Shown: piece by piece, positions 33,358 to 42,204 of the stretch
Numbering within the stretch: position 1 is the first letter of the stretch
Layout: each line of letters starts with the position of its first letter
Assembly (NCBI RefSeq): GCF_036492245.1
Contig: NZ_AP025286.1
Coordinates: 2,542,001-2,606,000 of the forward strand
Reading direction: 5' to 3'
DNA from: Treponema bryantii
GTDB lineage: Bacteria; Spirochaetota; Spirochaetia; Treponematales; Treponemataceae
DNA: 64,000 bases
Position numbers and translations under genes: made by a program
Notes under the pieces: model-generated
The model's input: the letters and a program-made list of their open reading frames with translations, nothing else
The model's database searches: none
Told to the model about the DNA's origin: nothing

Positions 33358-33389
33358 AGTTTTCAGAACTCCAAAAGTTTAAAGCAAAA

Positions 33390-33421
33390 AAAAAGACTTT
33401 CTGAAATCTCAGAAAGTCTTT
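33390..33421 (-). terminator. intrinsic terminator of tRNA-Asn
   Basis: AAAGACTTTCTGA / TCAGAAAGTCTTT stem (13 bp, 4-nt loop) directly downstream of the tRNA on the minus strand, followed by a run of about nine T. Confidence 0.9.
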
Positions 33422-33427
33422 AGTTAG

Positions 33428-33500
33428 CGGCTGCTGCAGGTTTTGAACCTGCGACACATGGATTAACAGTCCATTGCTCTACCAGCTGAGCTAAGCAACC
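33428..33500 (-). tRNA. tRNA-Asn (anticodon GTT)
   Basis: 73 nt forming a full cloverleaf: acceptor GGTTGCT/AGCAGCC (one G-T), D stem GCTC/GAGC, anticodon arm ATGGA-CTGTTAA-TCCAT with GTT, T arm GCAGG-TTCAAAA-CCTGC, discriminator G. CCA is not encoded. Confidence 0.97.
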
Positions 33501-33574
33501 GTTTGTTCATTGCTGAACGTGAATATTACTATATTGAAATCGCATCTTAGTGTCAATAGGAATAAATAGATTTT

Positions 33575-33604
33575 TTGTATTTTTTTTCGATTTTATGATA
33601 TAAT
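33575..33604 (+). promoter_or_regulatory. promoter of the 5-formyl-THF cyclo-ligase gene, predicted leaderless
   Basis: -35 TTGTAT (33575-33580), an 18-bp spacer and -10 TATAAT (33599-33604). Six nt then the ATG, with no Shine-Dalgarno. Confidence 0.6.
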
Positions 33605-33610
33605 TTTTAT

Positions 33611-34252
33611 ATGATCAAAGCAGATATCAGGAAAGAAATTAAAAGCCGTATTTCAGCTCTGTCGGCAGAAGAGTTAAAAGCTCAGTCTGAAGTTCTCTGT
33701 AAAAATATTCTCGAATCAAAAGACTTCTCGCGCTGCACTACCCTGCTTGGCTATATGCCTTTACCAGATGAAGCAGATATAACACCTGTAATTCAGGCGG
33801 CACTTTCAAAAGGCAAAAAGATATTTCTGCCTAAAGTATTTACAGGCACATCTAAGATGGAGTTCTACCTTTACGATAACACGACCAATACACAGACAGG
33901 TAATTTTGGGATAACTGAACCTGGTGGTGAAACTCTCAGTTTTACAAAATTTCTTGAACAGCTTTCCATACAGCAGTATTCACCGGCTGCTCATTCGTCA
34001 AATTATGTCGATATTGATGAACACGACCAGCCTGTAGAACATATTCTTGTTCTGGTTCCAGGCCGCGCCTTTACAAAGAATGGAAAAAGAATTGGACGTG
34101 GAAAAGGCTTTTATGACATTTATTTTTCACATGTGCCGTTAGTTTTTGACATAAAAAAATCCGGCGTGTGTCTGGAATGTCAACTTTTCGAAAACCTTCC
34201 AACAACGCCGGATGATATTTTAATGGATAGTCTTTATTGCGGACAATCCTAA
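33611..34252 (+). CDS. 5-formyltetrahydrofolate cyclo-ligase
   Basis: 213 residues. The N terminus IKADIRKEIKSRISALSAEE is the typical start with the ATP-contacting Lys and Arg; CTTLLGYMPLPDEADITPVI follows, and GKRIGRGKGFYDIYFS is the conserved C-terminal motif binding phosphate and folate. It converts 5-formyl-THF to 5,10-methenyl-THF using ATP. The gene sits alone between tRNA-Asn and a convergent envelope gene. An extra segment (about 115-140) before the GRGKG motif lengthens the usual 180-200 residues slightly. Symbols used for the family vary, so none is given. Confidence 0.9.
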   Translation: MIKADIRKEIKSRISALSAEELKAQSEVLCKNILESKDFSRCTTLLGYMPLPDEADITPVIQAALSKGKKIFLPKVFTGTSKMEFYLYDNTTNTQTGNFGITEPGGETLSFTKFLEQLSIQQYSPAAHSSNYVDIDEHDQPVEHILVLVPGRAFTKNGKRIGRGKGFYDIYFSHVPLVFDIKKSGVCLECQLFENLPTTPDDILMDSLYCGQS

Positions 34253-34278
34253 GCCGACCCTTTCGGCCCGGTTTTTAA
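34253..34278 (+). terminator. probable terminator after the cyclo-ligase gene
   Basis: GCCGA-CCCTT-TCGGC stem followed by CCGG and TTTTT, starting 2 nt after the stop region. Confidence 0.55.
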
Positions 34279-34295
34279 CGAATTTCCGATTATTA

Positions 34296-37200
34296 CTATT
34301 TCTGGAGAATAAACTCAACGCGTCTGTTCTTCCAGTTGTTATCCTTATCCTTAGGATTTACAACAGGTCTTGTACCACCCATACCCTCTGTAGAAAGAGC
34401 AGCAGCACTTACACCCTTCTTTGTAAGGTATGCCTTGATTGCATCTGCACGTTCCTTAGAAAGAGGCATTGAAGCACGTCCCCATTCCTGAGGATTATCT
34501 ACAGTCTCTTCATTAGGATTATCAGTAATCTTATTAGCATGTCCTACGATTGTAACCTTGTAGTCCTTGAACTTCTTGAGGATTTCTGCAATACGGTTCA
34601 AAACCTTAAGATTGTTTTCAACCTTTGATGCATCAAGTTTAGCATTAGAAGTCTGGAAGTTAGCAGCATCAGATTCGAAGATAATAGAAGGAACTGCCAT
34701 CTTCAAAAGGTTACCATCACGGATAACAAGAACATCAACAGGAATTACACCGTTTACAGTAGAAGTCATTCCAAGGTTATCAGTTACAGTAAATGCATAA
34801 GGATAGTCCATAGCAGACTGTACGCGCTCAGCATTTCCGTTTGCATCTTTCTGAACATTACTCAAACCGTCCCAGATAATACGTTCTGTAATCTGGCTCT
34901 TTCCAGAAGTCTTCCAGAAGTCTTTTCCTCTAGGATCTTTGATTGTAAATGACCAGCTCTTAATCTTAGCTTTAGTTGAACCAGAAAGTTTGATGTAAAG
35001 ATCATCATCTACACCATCGTTATCCGGGCTGAAGTATTCAGGAGCAGTTTTTACACTGAGTTTTGGAGCTGTAGCAGTACAGATAAATGGAGATGAAACT
35101 GCACTTACCTTATTACCAGTAATGTAAACAATTTCAAGAGTTCCTGTGAAAGTTCCTTCGCAGGCAACACCGTCTTTTCCAGCACCATTCCAGTTGATTA
35201 CAGCAGGAAGATTTGCACTGTCTTTTTCTGAAAGACCGTAAACACTTGTTCCGTCTTCCTTACGAACATCAAAGTTCCATGCCTTAATATTATCTGTTAC
35301 AGATGTACGGATATCAAACTTCTGAACATCAAGTGTACCATCGTTATTAGGAGAGATTCCTTCGTATTCAGCAGTGATATAAGCCTTTGTTTCGCGGTTA
35401 TCAAGAGTGATTCCCTTAAGTTCTGTAGAGAAGCTGTTTCCAGCATCATCAGTTGAGAAAATCACGATATTATACTTTCCGTCTGCAGCCATATTACCAG
35501 CTTCATCAGTTCCATCCCATGTAAAGTTGTCTTTGCTTCCATTCCAAGAGAACTTCTTAACAGCCTTATCTTTTGAATTACGAACTTCTGCATTCCAGAG
35601 TTTTTCTGCAGTACTTTCCTTTATTGAAACAGGAATTGTCTTCTGTGCACCATTTCCATTAGGTGAGAATGAATTCCATGCTGTTTCTGCAACAAGGTTA
35701 GGAGCTGCTGTATCAAGTTCAAAATTCTGAGTAGAAGCAGATGCAGTAGAACCGTTTACAGCCTTTATAGAAAGCTGTGCTGAATATGTTCCATCAGGAC
35801 AAAGAAGTTTTGCTGAATCTTTTCCATCCCATACAAAGTTTACAGGAAGCTTTTTATCTTCTTTTACAGAATAAACTGTATTACCCTTCTTATCGCGGAT
35901 AATGAAATCATAAGCAGATACATCTTTTGTAGCAGTTACAGGAGTAAATGTAATTGTATCTTTTACTTTGTTGCCATTTGGAGAGAATGCAGTATCAGAC
36001 ATAGCAAGAAGCAGCTGAGCTTCTGTAGTATCAAAAGTTACAAAGTCAGTAGTCTGGCTCTTTCCAGTATTTCCAGCAAGGTCAGTTCCTGTCAAAACAA
36101 AGCGGTACTGTCCCTTATCTGCGATATTTCCTTCAGAAGAAATACCGTTCCATACAACTTCAGTTGGAGGATACTCACCAAAATCATAAGATCTTACAAC
36201 TTTACCGTCTGCATTCTGAATTTCACCAATCCATGAAGGAACAGCAGCACCATCAGAAGGAACAGGAGAAATCTTAAAGATTACAGAATCCTTTGAACCG
36301 GCACCAAATACCTTTTCAGAAGCTGAGATCTGAGCAGAAGGCTTGTCTGTATCAAGAACAAGCACTGGAGAAGAAATAGGAGCAGGCTCATATCCATTCA
36401 GATATTTTGCAGTAACAACAGCCTGATATTTACCGTCCTTAAGCTGTTTTCCATTATCATCATTACCATCAAATACAATAGAAGAAGGTGGAACAGCACC
36501 ATTATTAGACTGATTATATGTACGAACTGTCTTTCCGGCAGAATCTTTTACTGTAACAGCCCATTCAACAAGCTTATTTCCGCTCTTTTCTTCTGGAACA
36601 GGAATTGAAACATCAAGAGTAACAGCAGAAGTCTTGCTGTCTGTTTTTGGAGAGAAGTAGCGTGAGCCCTGTACATAAAGATTTGTAGCAGGCTTTTCAG
36701 CAGAATAGATGATGTTTGTGATTGATGCAGGAAGTGAAGTATTTCCCGCACGGTCTGTAGCAGAGATTTCATAAGAGTAAACACCATCATAAACCTGAGC
36801 ATCTGTATCATCAGTACCCTTCCACTGGAATTCTGCAGGTTCTGCATTTACCCACTTTACAGTTTTTACAACTTTACCATCGGCAGCACGGAACAAACCA
36901 ACCCATTCATCTTCAACAGAACCAGTCTGTTTGATTCTGAGGGCAGCCTTTGCACCTTCACCAAAAATCTTGTCTCCAGGCTGAGAAAGCTCTACATCAG
37001 GAGCAACTGTATCAACTACAACCTCATATTCCTTTGTTTTACCGGTATTACCGTTATCATCAGTTGCAGTAATATAATAGAAATAATTGCCGTCTGGAGC
37101 AGTTTCACCATTGTTCATTGCACCATTCCAGACAACAGTTTCTGGAACTGTAACGCCCTGTTTTGGTGTAAAAAGCTGCTTAAAGAAAGCCTTAAAAGTC

Positions 37201-37433
37201 ATCTTTGTAGGACGAGCAATCTTATTTTCAATAGTACGAACAATGTTATGGTTTGAATCCATAATAACAAGGCTCCAGCCCTGAACATAACGCTTATCCG
37301 AAATCTTCATAGGAATTGCAAGTTCATCCTGAATACCATCATTATTTGGAGAAATATATTTTGGTTCTGCAACTGCAAATACCGTAACTGCGGCCATAAG
37401 AAGGCCGGAAATTAAAATTTTCTTATCCATCAT
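34296..37433 (-). CDS. large repeat envelope protein with FlgD-like Ig repeats and OmpA C-terminal domain
   Basis: 1,045 residues with a signal peptide (cut near AVA-EP). At least six units begin with an Asn/Asp-rich box such as YISPNNDGIQDEL, AFSPNGNKVKDT, SFSPNGNGAQKT, GISPNNDGTLD and YFSPDNDGVDDDL. Each is followed by a FlgD-like Ig fold with the pattern VWNGxxxxGxxxPDGxYxYxITATDxxGN. The last 140 residues are an OmpA-like peptidoglycan-binding domain (ITVIVGHA-type VTIVGHANK and LSKERADAIKAYL, NRRVEFIL). It probably links outer membrane or periplasmic surface to the cell wall. AAGGAG precedes tandem ATGs (37433 or 37430). Second gene after the UPF0164-like gene, 25 nt away. Confidence 0.88.
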   Translation of the reverse strand: MMDKKILISGLLMAAVTVFAVAEPKYISPNNDGIQDELAIPMKISDKRYVQGWSLVIMDSNHNIVRTIENKIARPTKMTFKAFFKQLFTPKQGVTVPETVVWNGAMNNGETAPDGNYFYYITATDDNGNTGKTKEYEVVVDTVAPDVELSQPGDKIFGEGAKAALRIKQTGSVEDEWVGLFRAADGKVVKTVKWVNAEPAEFQWKGTDDTDAQVYDGVYSYEISATDRAGNTSLPASITNIIYSAEKPATNLYVQGSRYFSPKTDSKTSAVTLDVSIPVPEEKSGNKLVEWAVTVKDSAGKTVRTYNQSNNGAVPPSSIVFDGNDDNGKQLKDGKYQAVVTAKYLNGYEPAPISSPVLVLDTDKPSAQISASEKVFGAGSKDSVIFKISPVPSDGAAVPSWIGEIQNADGKVVRSYDFGEYPPTEVVWNGISSEGNIADKGQYRFVLTGTDLAGNTGKSQTTDFVTFDTTEAQLLLAMSDTAFSPNGNKVKDTITFTPVTATKDVSAYDFIIRDKKGNTVYSVKEDKKLPVNFVWDGKDSAKLLCPDGTYSAQLSIKAVNGSTASASTQNFELDTAAPNLVAETAWNSFSPNGNGAQKTIPVSIKESTAEKLWNAEVRNSKDKAVKKFSWNGSKDNFTWDGTDEAGNMAADGKYNIVIFSTDDAGNSFSTELKGITLDNRETKAYITAEYEGISPNNDGTLDVQKFDIRTSVTDNIKAWNFDVRKEDGTSVYGLSEKDSANLPAVINWNGAGKDGVACEGTFTGTLEIVYITGNKVSAVSSPFICTATAPKLSVKTAPEYFSPDNDGVDDDLYIKLSGSTKAKIKSWSFTIKDPRGKDFWKTSGKSQITERIIWDGLSNVQKDANGNAERVQSAMDYPYAFTVTDNLGMTSTVNGVIPVDVLVIRDGNLLKMAVPSIIFESDAANFQTSNAKLDASKVENNLKVLNRIAEILKKFKDYKVTIVGHANKITDNPNEETVDNPQEWGRASMPLSKERADAIKAYLTKKGVSAAALSTEGMGGTRPVVNPKDKDNNWKNRRVEFILQK

Positions 37434-37458
37434 TAAAACTCCTTTTTACCTTCTTAAA

Positions 37459-38517
37459 TTATTCCTTTTCATCCCATACTGTAATCTTAGGAGGCTCATT
37501 ATCAGCCATACCAAGATCAATATCTACACCAGCAGATACAGCATGTACTGTTTTATAAAGATTCTTGTAGCCGGCAGAAACTGTCATTTCACTCTGGCTC
37601 CAGCCATTATCTTCAAGATACTGATTGTTTTTTACGTCGAAAGAGAACTTAAAGAGGAAGGCAATTGAAGGAATAAAATTGTTTTTACCCTTAATTACCT
37701 CTGCCATATTGAACTTTTCACCTACACTGATGATGAATGCATCCTTAAAGGCAACCTGTGCATTAAAATCAACAATAAAATTCTGGAAGCAAGGTACTGA
37801 AAAATCAAGTCCAAGACCGATTTTTGCAATTTCTGTATTAAGGATTGTACCTGCAGCACCAGCTTTAAGAGTAGCAAGTGTCGGATATGGTGTATTCTGG
37901 GCTTCTTCATCAATTCCCCAGCGATCTACATCACTATACATCTTACCAAGATTAAGCACTGAAGCTCCAATACGGAAATCACTGAAAGGCCCAAGATTTC
38001 CCCAGTTATAAAGGGCACCAAAATCTGCATACAAAGACCAGTCATTACCATAAGTCCATGCATAACCACCACCAGCATTAAGACCAATGCTAAGTTTATC
38101 AGTTATCTCTTTTGCAAGGCCAGCCTTTAAATTAAGTGATTTTCCAAGATGCATTTCCTTAAACTGTGCAAAAGTGCCGTTCATATTACCACTAAAAATA
38201 AACATCTTAAATGGAATAAGAATACCAGTCTGAAAAGAAGCACCAAGCTGTGTTTCATTCTCTTTATTTGCTGAATAAAGGAAAGTATAACCTGCTGTAA
38301 GGTTTACTCTCTGTTCTCCAGCAATAAGTGCAGGATTTACAAGGATAGAATCTGCATTAGCATCGAACAAAGCTCCTCCAGAAACAGACTTTGCTCCAGA
38401 AAGACTTAACGGATTTCCAAGAAGTGTCAAATCTTCTCCACCAGCAGGTGGATTGTAAGAATATGCAGAAGTCACAAGCAGGGCAGCTGCAAAGAACGTA
38501 AATAAGATTTTTTTCAT
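37459..38517 (-). CDS. UPF0164/FadL-like outer-membrane beta-barrel protein
   Basis: 352 residues. A signal peptide (MKKILFTFFAAALLVTSAYS) is followed by a FadL/PorV-like start: GNPLSLSGAKSVSGGALFDANADSILVNPALIAG, read in two pieces at about residues 32-65. The rest alternates hydrophobic and polar residues as beta strands do. It resembles the treponemal UPF0164 family of predicted outer-membrane proteins. GAAGGAG lies 6 nt before the ATG at 38517, so I prefer it to the in-frame ATG at 38574. It is the first gene of a unit with the OmpA-ended protein. Confidence 0.8.
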   Translation of the reverse strand: MKKILFTFFAAALLVTSAYSYNPPAGGEDLTLLGNPLSLSGAKSVSGGALFDANADSILVNPALIAGEQRVNLTAGYTFLYSANKENETQLGASFQTGILIPFKMFIFSGNMNGTFAQFKEMHLGKSLNLKAGLAKEITDKLSIGLNAGGGYAWTYGNDWSLYADFGALYNWGNLGPFSDFRIGASVLNLGKMYSDVDRWGIDEEAQNTPYPTLATLKAGAAGTILNTEIAKIGLGLDFSVPCFQNFIVDFNAQVAFKDAFIISVGEKFNMAEVIKGKNNFIPSIAFLFKFSFDVKNNQYLEDNGWSQSEMTVSAGYKNLYKTVHAVSAGVDIDLGMADNEPPKITVWDEKE

Positions 38518-38585
38518 AAAAAACTCCTTCACAACAAAAACAACGCAGCTCAAAAAAGGCAACGTTTTTATCATTTTTTTAAATA

Positions 38586-38614
38586 ATTATATGCCTAAAT
38601 TAAAACGACATCAA
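38586..38614 (-). promoter_or_regulatory. promoter of the UPF0164-OmpA operon
   Basis: Minus strand -35 TTGATG (38609-38614), a 17-bp spacer and perfect -10 TATAAT (38586-38591), giving a leader of about 60 nt. Confidence 0.65.
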
Positions 38615-38620
38615 GTTATC

Positions 38621-38649
38621 TTGAATTATTGCAGTTTTTACCATATTAT
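38621..38649 (+). promoter_or_regulatory. promoter of the DUF5312-like gene, predicted leaderless
   Basis: -35 TTGAAT (38621-38626), a 17-bp spacer and -10 TATTAT (38644-38649). The ATG at 38657 follows 7 nt later; there is no Shine-Dalgarno. Its -35 is only 7 bp from that of the divergent promoter. Confidence 0.55.
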
Positions 38650-38656
38650 AATATGT

Positions 38657-40225
38657 ATGGACAGTACGAAAAAATCTTCAGAAAGCGCAGCATCTAAAAA
38701 GCCTGTAGAAAAAGAGAGTTTCTTCCAGTCGCTGCTTTCTTCATTATTCAAATCCTCAAATCCCGAGGCAGAGAAAAAACGTCGTCTCAAAAATCTTGCA
38801 AAAACAATTTCTAAAACAAAATATCACAGCTTCTATCGTCCGGCTTCCGGCGAAATGCTTGCCCCATTCGGAAAGCTTATTTTTGATTTATACAAGGCAA
38901 TTTCTTCTGCTCAGTTATATTTCAGAAATACTCAGAACCCGGCAATCTTTAAGCGTCAGATTATAAATTTCGTTCTCTCAGAAAATCAGCTTGCCCTTCT
39001 GGATGATCTTGATGAACAGAAAATCCTTGAACTTGCAAGAACCGTTCCTTTTGGAAAGCTTCAGCAGGATATTGAGCACAAGCTTCAGGTTTTCACAAAT
39101 GATTTTAACGAAACCCGCGCCGCTAAAGCAGACAGCCTTGAAAAAGCCTTTTCTGTTTTCCAGGATTTCTGTGAATTCGATTATTATATGATTCTTAAGA
39201 AGTTTGATTCTTCTTATCAGGAATTCTCATTTAATGCTGTTCCTCGTCTTGAAAAAGTAAACGCAGAATATATTCTTGATGATCTCAAGGATTTCCTTGC
39301 AGTTGCCTACAGCATTACCGACGATTCAATTGACTGGTCTATTCTTTTTGAAATGTTCAAAACAACTCAGAGCCGTGAACTTGTTTCACTCGGAAACTGG
39401 AAAAAGATTATTGCAAAAATGAAGAACATTCAGTCTTCAAAATCTTTAGACCTGATTATCCAGCATATTTCAGAAGATTTTGCATATGAAACAAAGACTT
39501 CATATCATCATGACTCTGTAATTGAACCATATATCGACAAGATTGAAACTGATACAAGAAATCTTCTGGCAAAAATTGAAACAGAACAGAAGGAATCTAA
39601 GGCTTCTTCTATCTGTATGCAGATTTTTGGAACTGCAAGTCCACAGAGCCTTAAGTTCTACACAGCAGAATTCAATGCACCTCTTGAAAAGAAAGGTCTT
39701 TCAGTTCTTGAATACACAGAGCCTCTTAACTTCCTCAAGGCATTCCTTGTAGAATTTGTAAAGAAAGCTATCCGTGAATATTATGATGTAGTTGTAATCC
39801 GCGGTCAGTGGGACGCTACCCTTTCCGCTCCTATGTCAAATGCCTATCAGGAACTGCTTAAACTTTCTGATGAAGTAACTTCTTTTGATGAAATGATGGC
39901 AGAAGAAGGCCCTATGGGAATTAAGGTAAAAACACTTTTACCTAAGACTGCCCATGATGCTGGTGCTGAAAATATCATAAACCGCGTAGTTTCAGATGCA
40001 AATGAAACAGCACGCGGCTATATTATTCAGGGAACTCAGAACCTTATTACAATTGGAAAGACAATCAAACAACTTATAGAAGATTATGTTCTTCCAAAGC
40101 CATTACTTGTAGCTAACTGGAAAGAGCTGGAAAAATTCTTTGAGATTCCTCTCAAAGAATTCAGCGTAGACATTTATAAAAAGATTTATCTTTTCGTACA
40201 ATTAATGCAGAATTACATCAATTAA
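38657..40225 (+). CDS. Treponema-type protein of unknown function (possibly DUF5312)
   Basis: 522 residues, cytoplasmic, rich in Lys and Glu, mostly helical by composition. It has a disordered Ser/Lys start (MDSTKKSSESAASKKP) and recurrent motifs such as KYHSFYRPASGEMLAPFGKLIFDLYKAI that I split here only as landmarks near residues 55-85. I recall a spirochaete family of this kind (DUF5312) but cannot confirm it. I place the start at 38657 because the promoter lies over the upstream in-frame ATG (38591). No enzyme motif is visible. It ends 2 nt before repeat B copy 1. Confidence 0.7.
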   Translation: MDSTKKSSESAASKKPVEKESFFQSLLSSLFKSSNPEAEKKRRLKNLAKTISKTKYHSFYRPASGEMLAPFGKLIFDLYKAISSAQLYFRNTQNPAIFKRQIINFVLSENQLALLDDLDEQKILELARTVPFGKLQQDIEHKLQVFTNDFNETRAAKADSLEKAFSVFQDFCEFDYYMILKKFDSSYQEFSFNAVPRLEKVNAEYILDDLKDFLAVAYSITDDSIDWSILFEMFKTTQSRELVSLGNWKKIIAKMKNIQSSKSLDLIIQHISEDFAYETKTSYHHDSVIEPYIDKIETDTRNLLAKIETEQKESKASSICMQIFGTASPQSLKFYTAEFNAPLEKKGLSVLEYTEPLNFLKAFLVEFVKKAIREYYDVVVIRGQWDATLSAPMSNAYQELLKLSDEVTSFDEMMAEEGPMGIKVKTLLPKTAHDAGAENIINRVVSDANETARGYIIQGTQNLITIGKTIKQLIEDYVLPKPLLVANWKELEKFFEIPLKEFSVDIYKKIYLFVQLMQNYIN

Positions 40226-40227
40226 CC

Positions 40228-40293
40228 GTCATTGCGATCGTAGCGAAGCAATCCATTATAGATTGCCACGTCGCTATCGCTCCTCGCAATGAC
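40228..40293 (-). repeat. dispersed palindromic repeat family B, copy 1
   Basis: 66 bp bounded by GTCATTGCGA and TCGCAATGAC, with the core GCAATCCATTATAGATTGCC. It is inverted relative to copy 2 at 42044; the two bracket metNI. Confidence 0.85.
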
Positions 40294-40300
40294 AAGAACT

Positions 40301-40978
40301 TTAACGCATTGCCTGCATCTTATTACTGATGCGGGTACCAATCACCTGAATCACTTCAACCAGCACAAGAATAATAACTACCGCGCCAATCATATACTCA
40401 ACGCGGTAACGCTGGTATCCGTAACGGATGGCAACATCACCAAGTCCGCCGCCACCAACAGTTCCAGCCATTGCTGAATAACCAATAAGATTTATGATTG
40501 TAAGGGTAATTCCATTTACAATAGAAGGAAGTGCTTCCGGAAGAAGAATCTTAAAGATAACCTGCTTATCTGTTGAACCCATAGAACGAGCAGCAGCAAT
40601 TACTCCAGGATCAACTTCTTTAAGGCTTGATTCAATTACGCGGGCAACAAAAGGTGCTGCTGCAATTGTAAGCGGTACAATAGAAGCTTTTGTTCCAATC
40701 GCAGTATGAACGATTATACGTGTAAACGGAAACAAAAGAATTACGAGAATTACAAATGGAATTGCACGAAGGATATTGATTATTACCGAAAGCACCTGAT
40801 TCAAAAACTTATGAGGTCTCAGACCGGCAGCAGGATCGCTTGTGCACAAAAGAATTCCGAGAGGGATTCCAATAATCATACTAAATATAGTAGAAAACAG
40901 AACCATTACGAGAGTCTGCCAGGTTGCAGTTCCAATTACAGAAAGATATTTTACCAATGCCGGATTCATATTACACAC
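40301..40978 (-). CDS. metI: methionine ABC transporter permease MetI
   Basis: 225 residues with five membrane segments. The EAA-type loop for the ATPase is at SLKEVDPGVIAAARSMGSTDKQVIFKILLPEALPSI (about residues 115-150, shown here as family landmarks EVDPG and LLPEALP). It forms the channel for D/L-methionine uptake with MetN. It overlaps metN by 8 nt. No metQ binding-protein gene is found on either side, which is unusual for this operon. Confidence 0.9.
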   Translation of the reverse strand: MCNMNPALVKYLSVIGTATWQTLVMVLFSTIFSMIIGIPLGILLCTSDPAAGLRPHKFLNQVLSVIINILRAIPFVILVILLFPFTRIIVHTAIGTKASIVPLTIAAAPFVARVIESSLKEVDPGVIAAARSMGSTDKQVIFKILLPEALPSIVNGITLTIINLIGYSAMAGTVGGGGLGDVAIRYGYQRYRVEYMIGAVVIILVLVEVIQVIGTRISNKMQAMR

Positions 40979-41993
40979 CTGCCTTTTCTACTATTATATT
41001 CTGATTGCGAAGATACTCGAGAGCTTCTGAAACCTGGAATCCTGAAAAATCTACAATCATCTTACCAATATCACCATCTGTAAGATGCTGAACACCAGCC
41101 GCACGAATATTGAACTCAACATCAAACTTTTTAGCTACATTGCTCAAAACAGGAGCACCCTGCTTTTCACTTGGGAAGCTCAGTTCATATTCACCGCCTT
41201 CCTGACTCCAGCGTACAATATTAGAGCCGTCTGAAGGCTTACGGTCTGTACCAATATGAGAAATAAAGTCTTTTGTTACAGGACTCTTTGGATTTAAGAA
41301 AATATCATTTACAGATCCAAGTTCAACAAGCTTACCTTCATTGATTACAGCAACCTGACTGCAGGCATCACGTACTACTTCCATCTGATGAGTAATCATA
41401 ACTACAGTAAGATTCATCTGACTCTGGATTTTTCTGATAAGATTCAAGATTGATGTTGTTGTCTGAGGATCAAGAGCAGAAGTTGCTTCATCACAGAATA
41501 GAATATCCGGCTTGTTTGCAAGGGCACGAGCAATAGCAATTCTCTGTTTCTGTCCACCGCTCAAAGTGCTTATGCGGGCATCCTTACGGTCTGAAAGTTC
41601 AACCAGTTCAAGAAGTTCATCTACACGGCAGTTAATTTCGTCCTTTGGAACTCCACAAATTTCCATAGGATATGCTATATTCTGACCTGCCGAACGCGAA
41701 GAAAAAAGGTTGAAGTTCTGAAAAATCATACCAATTCTGCGGCGGCGCATTACAAGCTCTTTTTCACTGAGGTTGTCTACTCGTTCTCCGTCATATAAAA
41801 CTTCGCCGGAATCCGGCTTTTCCATCATACTGATAAGACGTACAAGGGAAGATTTTCCCGCACCACTCTTTCCGATAATTCCAAAAATCTGATTAGAAGG
41901 AATTTTAAGGGATATGTCATTTACAGCAGCAACCTTTGAAAGCCCGTCTGCCGAGTTATAAACCCTTACTAGATTGTTTAATTCTATATGCAT
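40971..41993 (-). CDS. metN: methionine ABC transporter ATP-binding protein MetN
   Basis: 340 residues. Walker A GKSGAGKSS, signature TLSGGQKQRIAIARAL, Walker B DILFCDEATSALDP, and His-switch ITHQME. The C-terminal 90 residues form the NIL/ACT-like methionine-sensing domain (VRWSQEGGEYELSFPSE, then GVQHLTDGDIGKMIVDF), which inhibits transport when methionine is plentiful. The -10 TATAAT ends 6 nt before the ATG, with TTGCGA 17 bp further up, so a leaderless start is likely. Confidence 0.93.
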   Translation of the reverse strand: MHIELNNLVRVYNSADGLSKVAAVNDISLKIPSNQIFGIIGKSGAGKSSLVRLISMMEKPDSGEVLYDGERVDNLSEKELVMRRRRIGMIFQNFNLFSSRSAGQNIAYPMEICGVPKDEINCRVDELLELVELSDRKDARISTLSGGQKQRIAIARALANKPDILFCDEATSALDPQTTTSILNLIRKIQSQMNLTVVMITHQMEVVRDACSQVAVINEGKLVELGSVNDIFLNPKSPVTKDFISHIGTDRKPSDGSNIVRWSQEGGEYELSFPSEKQGAPVLSNVAKKFDVEFNIRAAGVQHLTDGDIGKMIVDFSGFQVSEALEYLRNQNIIVEKAGV

Positions 41994-41999
41994 TCTTCT

Positions 42000-42028
42000 A
42001 TTATATTAAATCTCGCCATTCCTCGCAA
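42000..42028 (-). promoter_or_regulatory. metNI promoter, predicted leaderless; -35 in a repeat-like stretch
   Basis: -10 TATAAT (42000-42005), a 17-bp spacer and -35 TTGCGA (42023-42028) on the minus strand. The TTGCGAGGAA context resembles the end of repeat family B. Confidence 0.55.
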
Positions 42029-42043
42029 TTCCCGTCATTCCGA

Positions 42044-42110
42044 GTCATTGCGAGGAGCGTAGCGACGTGGCAATCTATTAAATGGATTGCTTCGCTTCGC
42101 TCGCAATGAC
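42044..42110 (+). repeat. dispersed palindromic repeat family B, copy 2
   Basis: 67 bp: GTCATTGCGAGGAGCG, AGCGACGTGGCAATC, TATTAAAT, GGATTGCTTCGC, CTCGCAATGAC. One open frame through it gives the familiar repeat peptide MDCFASLAMT. Confidence 0.88.
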
Positions 42111-42204
42111 GATAATTTTCTTATTTTTTCCTAAACTATTTTTTTCAGATTCCGATATTTTGTATAAGGTGGCCGGTGGATTTGCCGGTGCAAAGAGGAA
42201 AAAT

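Noticed and set aside
33065-33457. Several open frames of 69-105 codons
   Set aside because: They lie in repeat A copy 4, the hairpin block and the tRNA-Asn gene; no domain, signal or ribosome-binding site supports them.
38591-38656. Upstream start of the 38657 gene
   Set aside because: The -35 and -10 of its promoter lie within this stretch, so it is unlikely to be translated.
40228-42110. Insertion sequence around metNI
   Set aside because: No transposase gene or target-site duplication was seen; only the bracketing repeats support mobility, so this is kept as a finding.
42082-42204. Upstream extension of the SPOR gene beginning MDCFASLAMT
   Set aside because: The first residues are the translation of repeat family B; a good Shine-Dalgarno and membrane anchor start at 42205.
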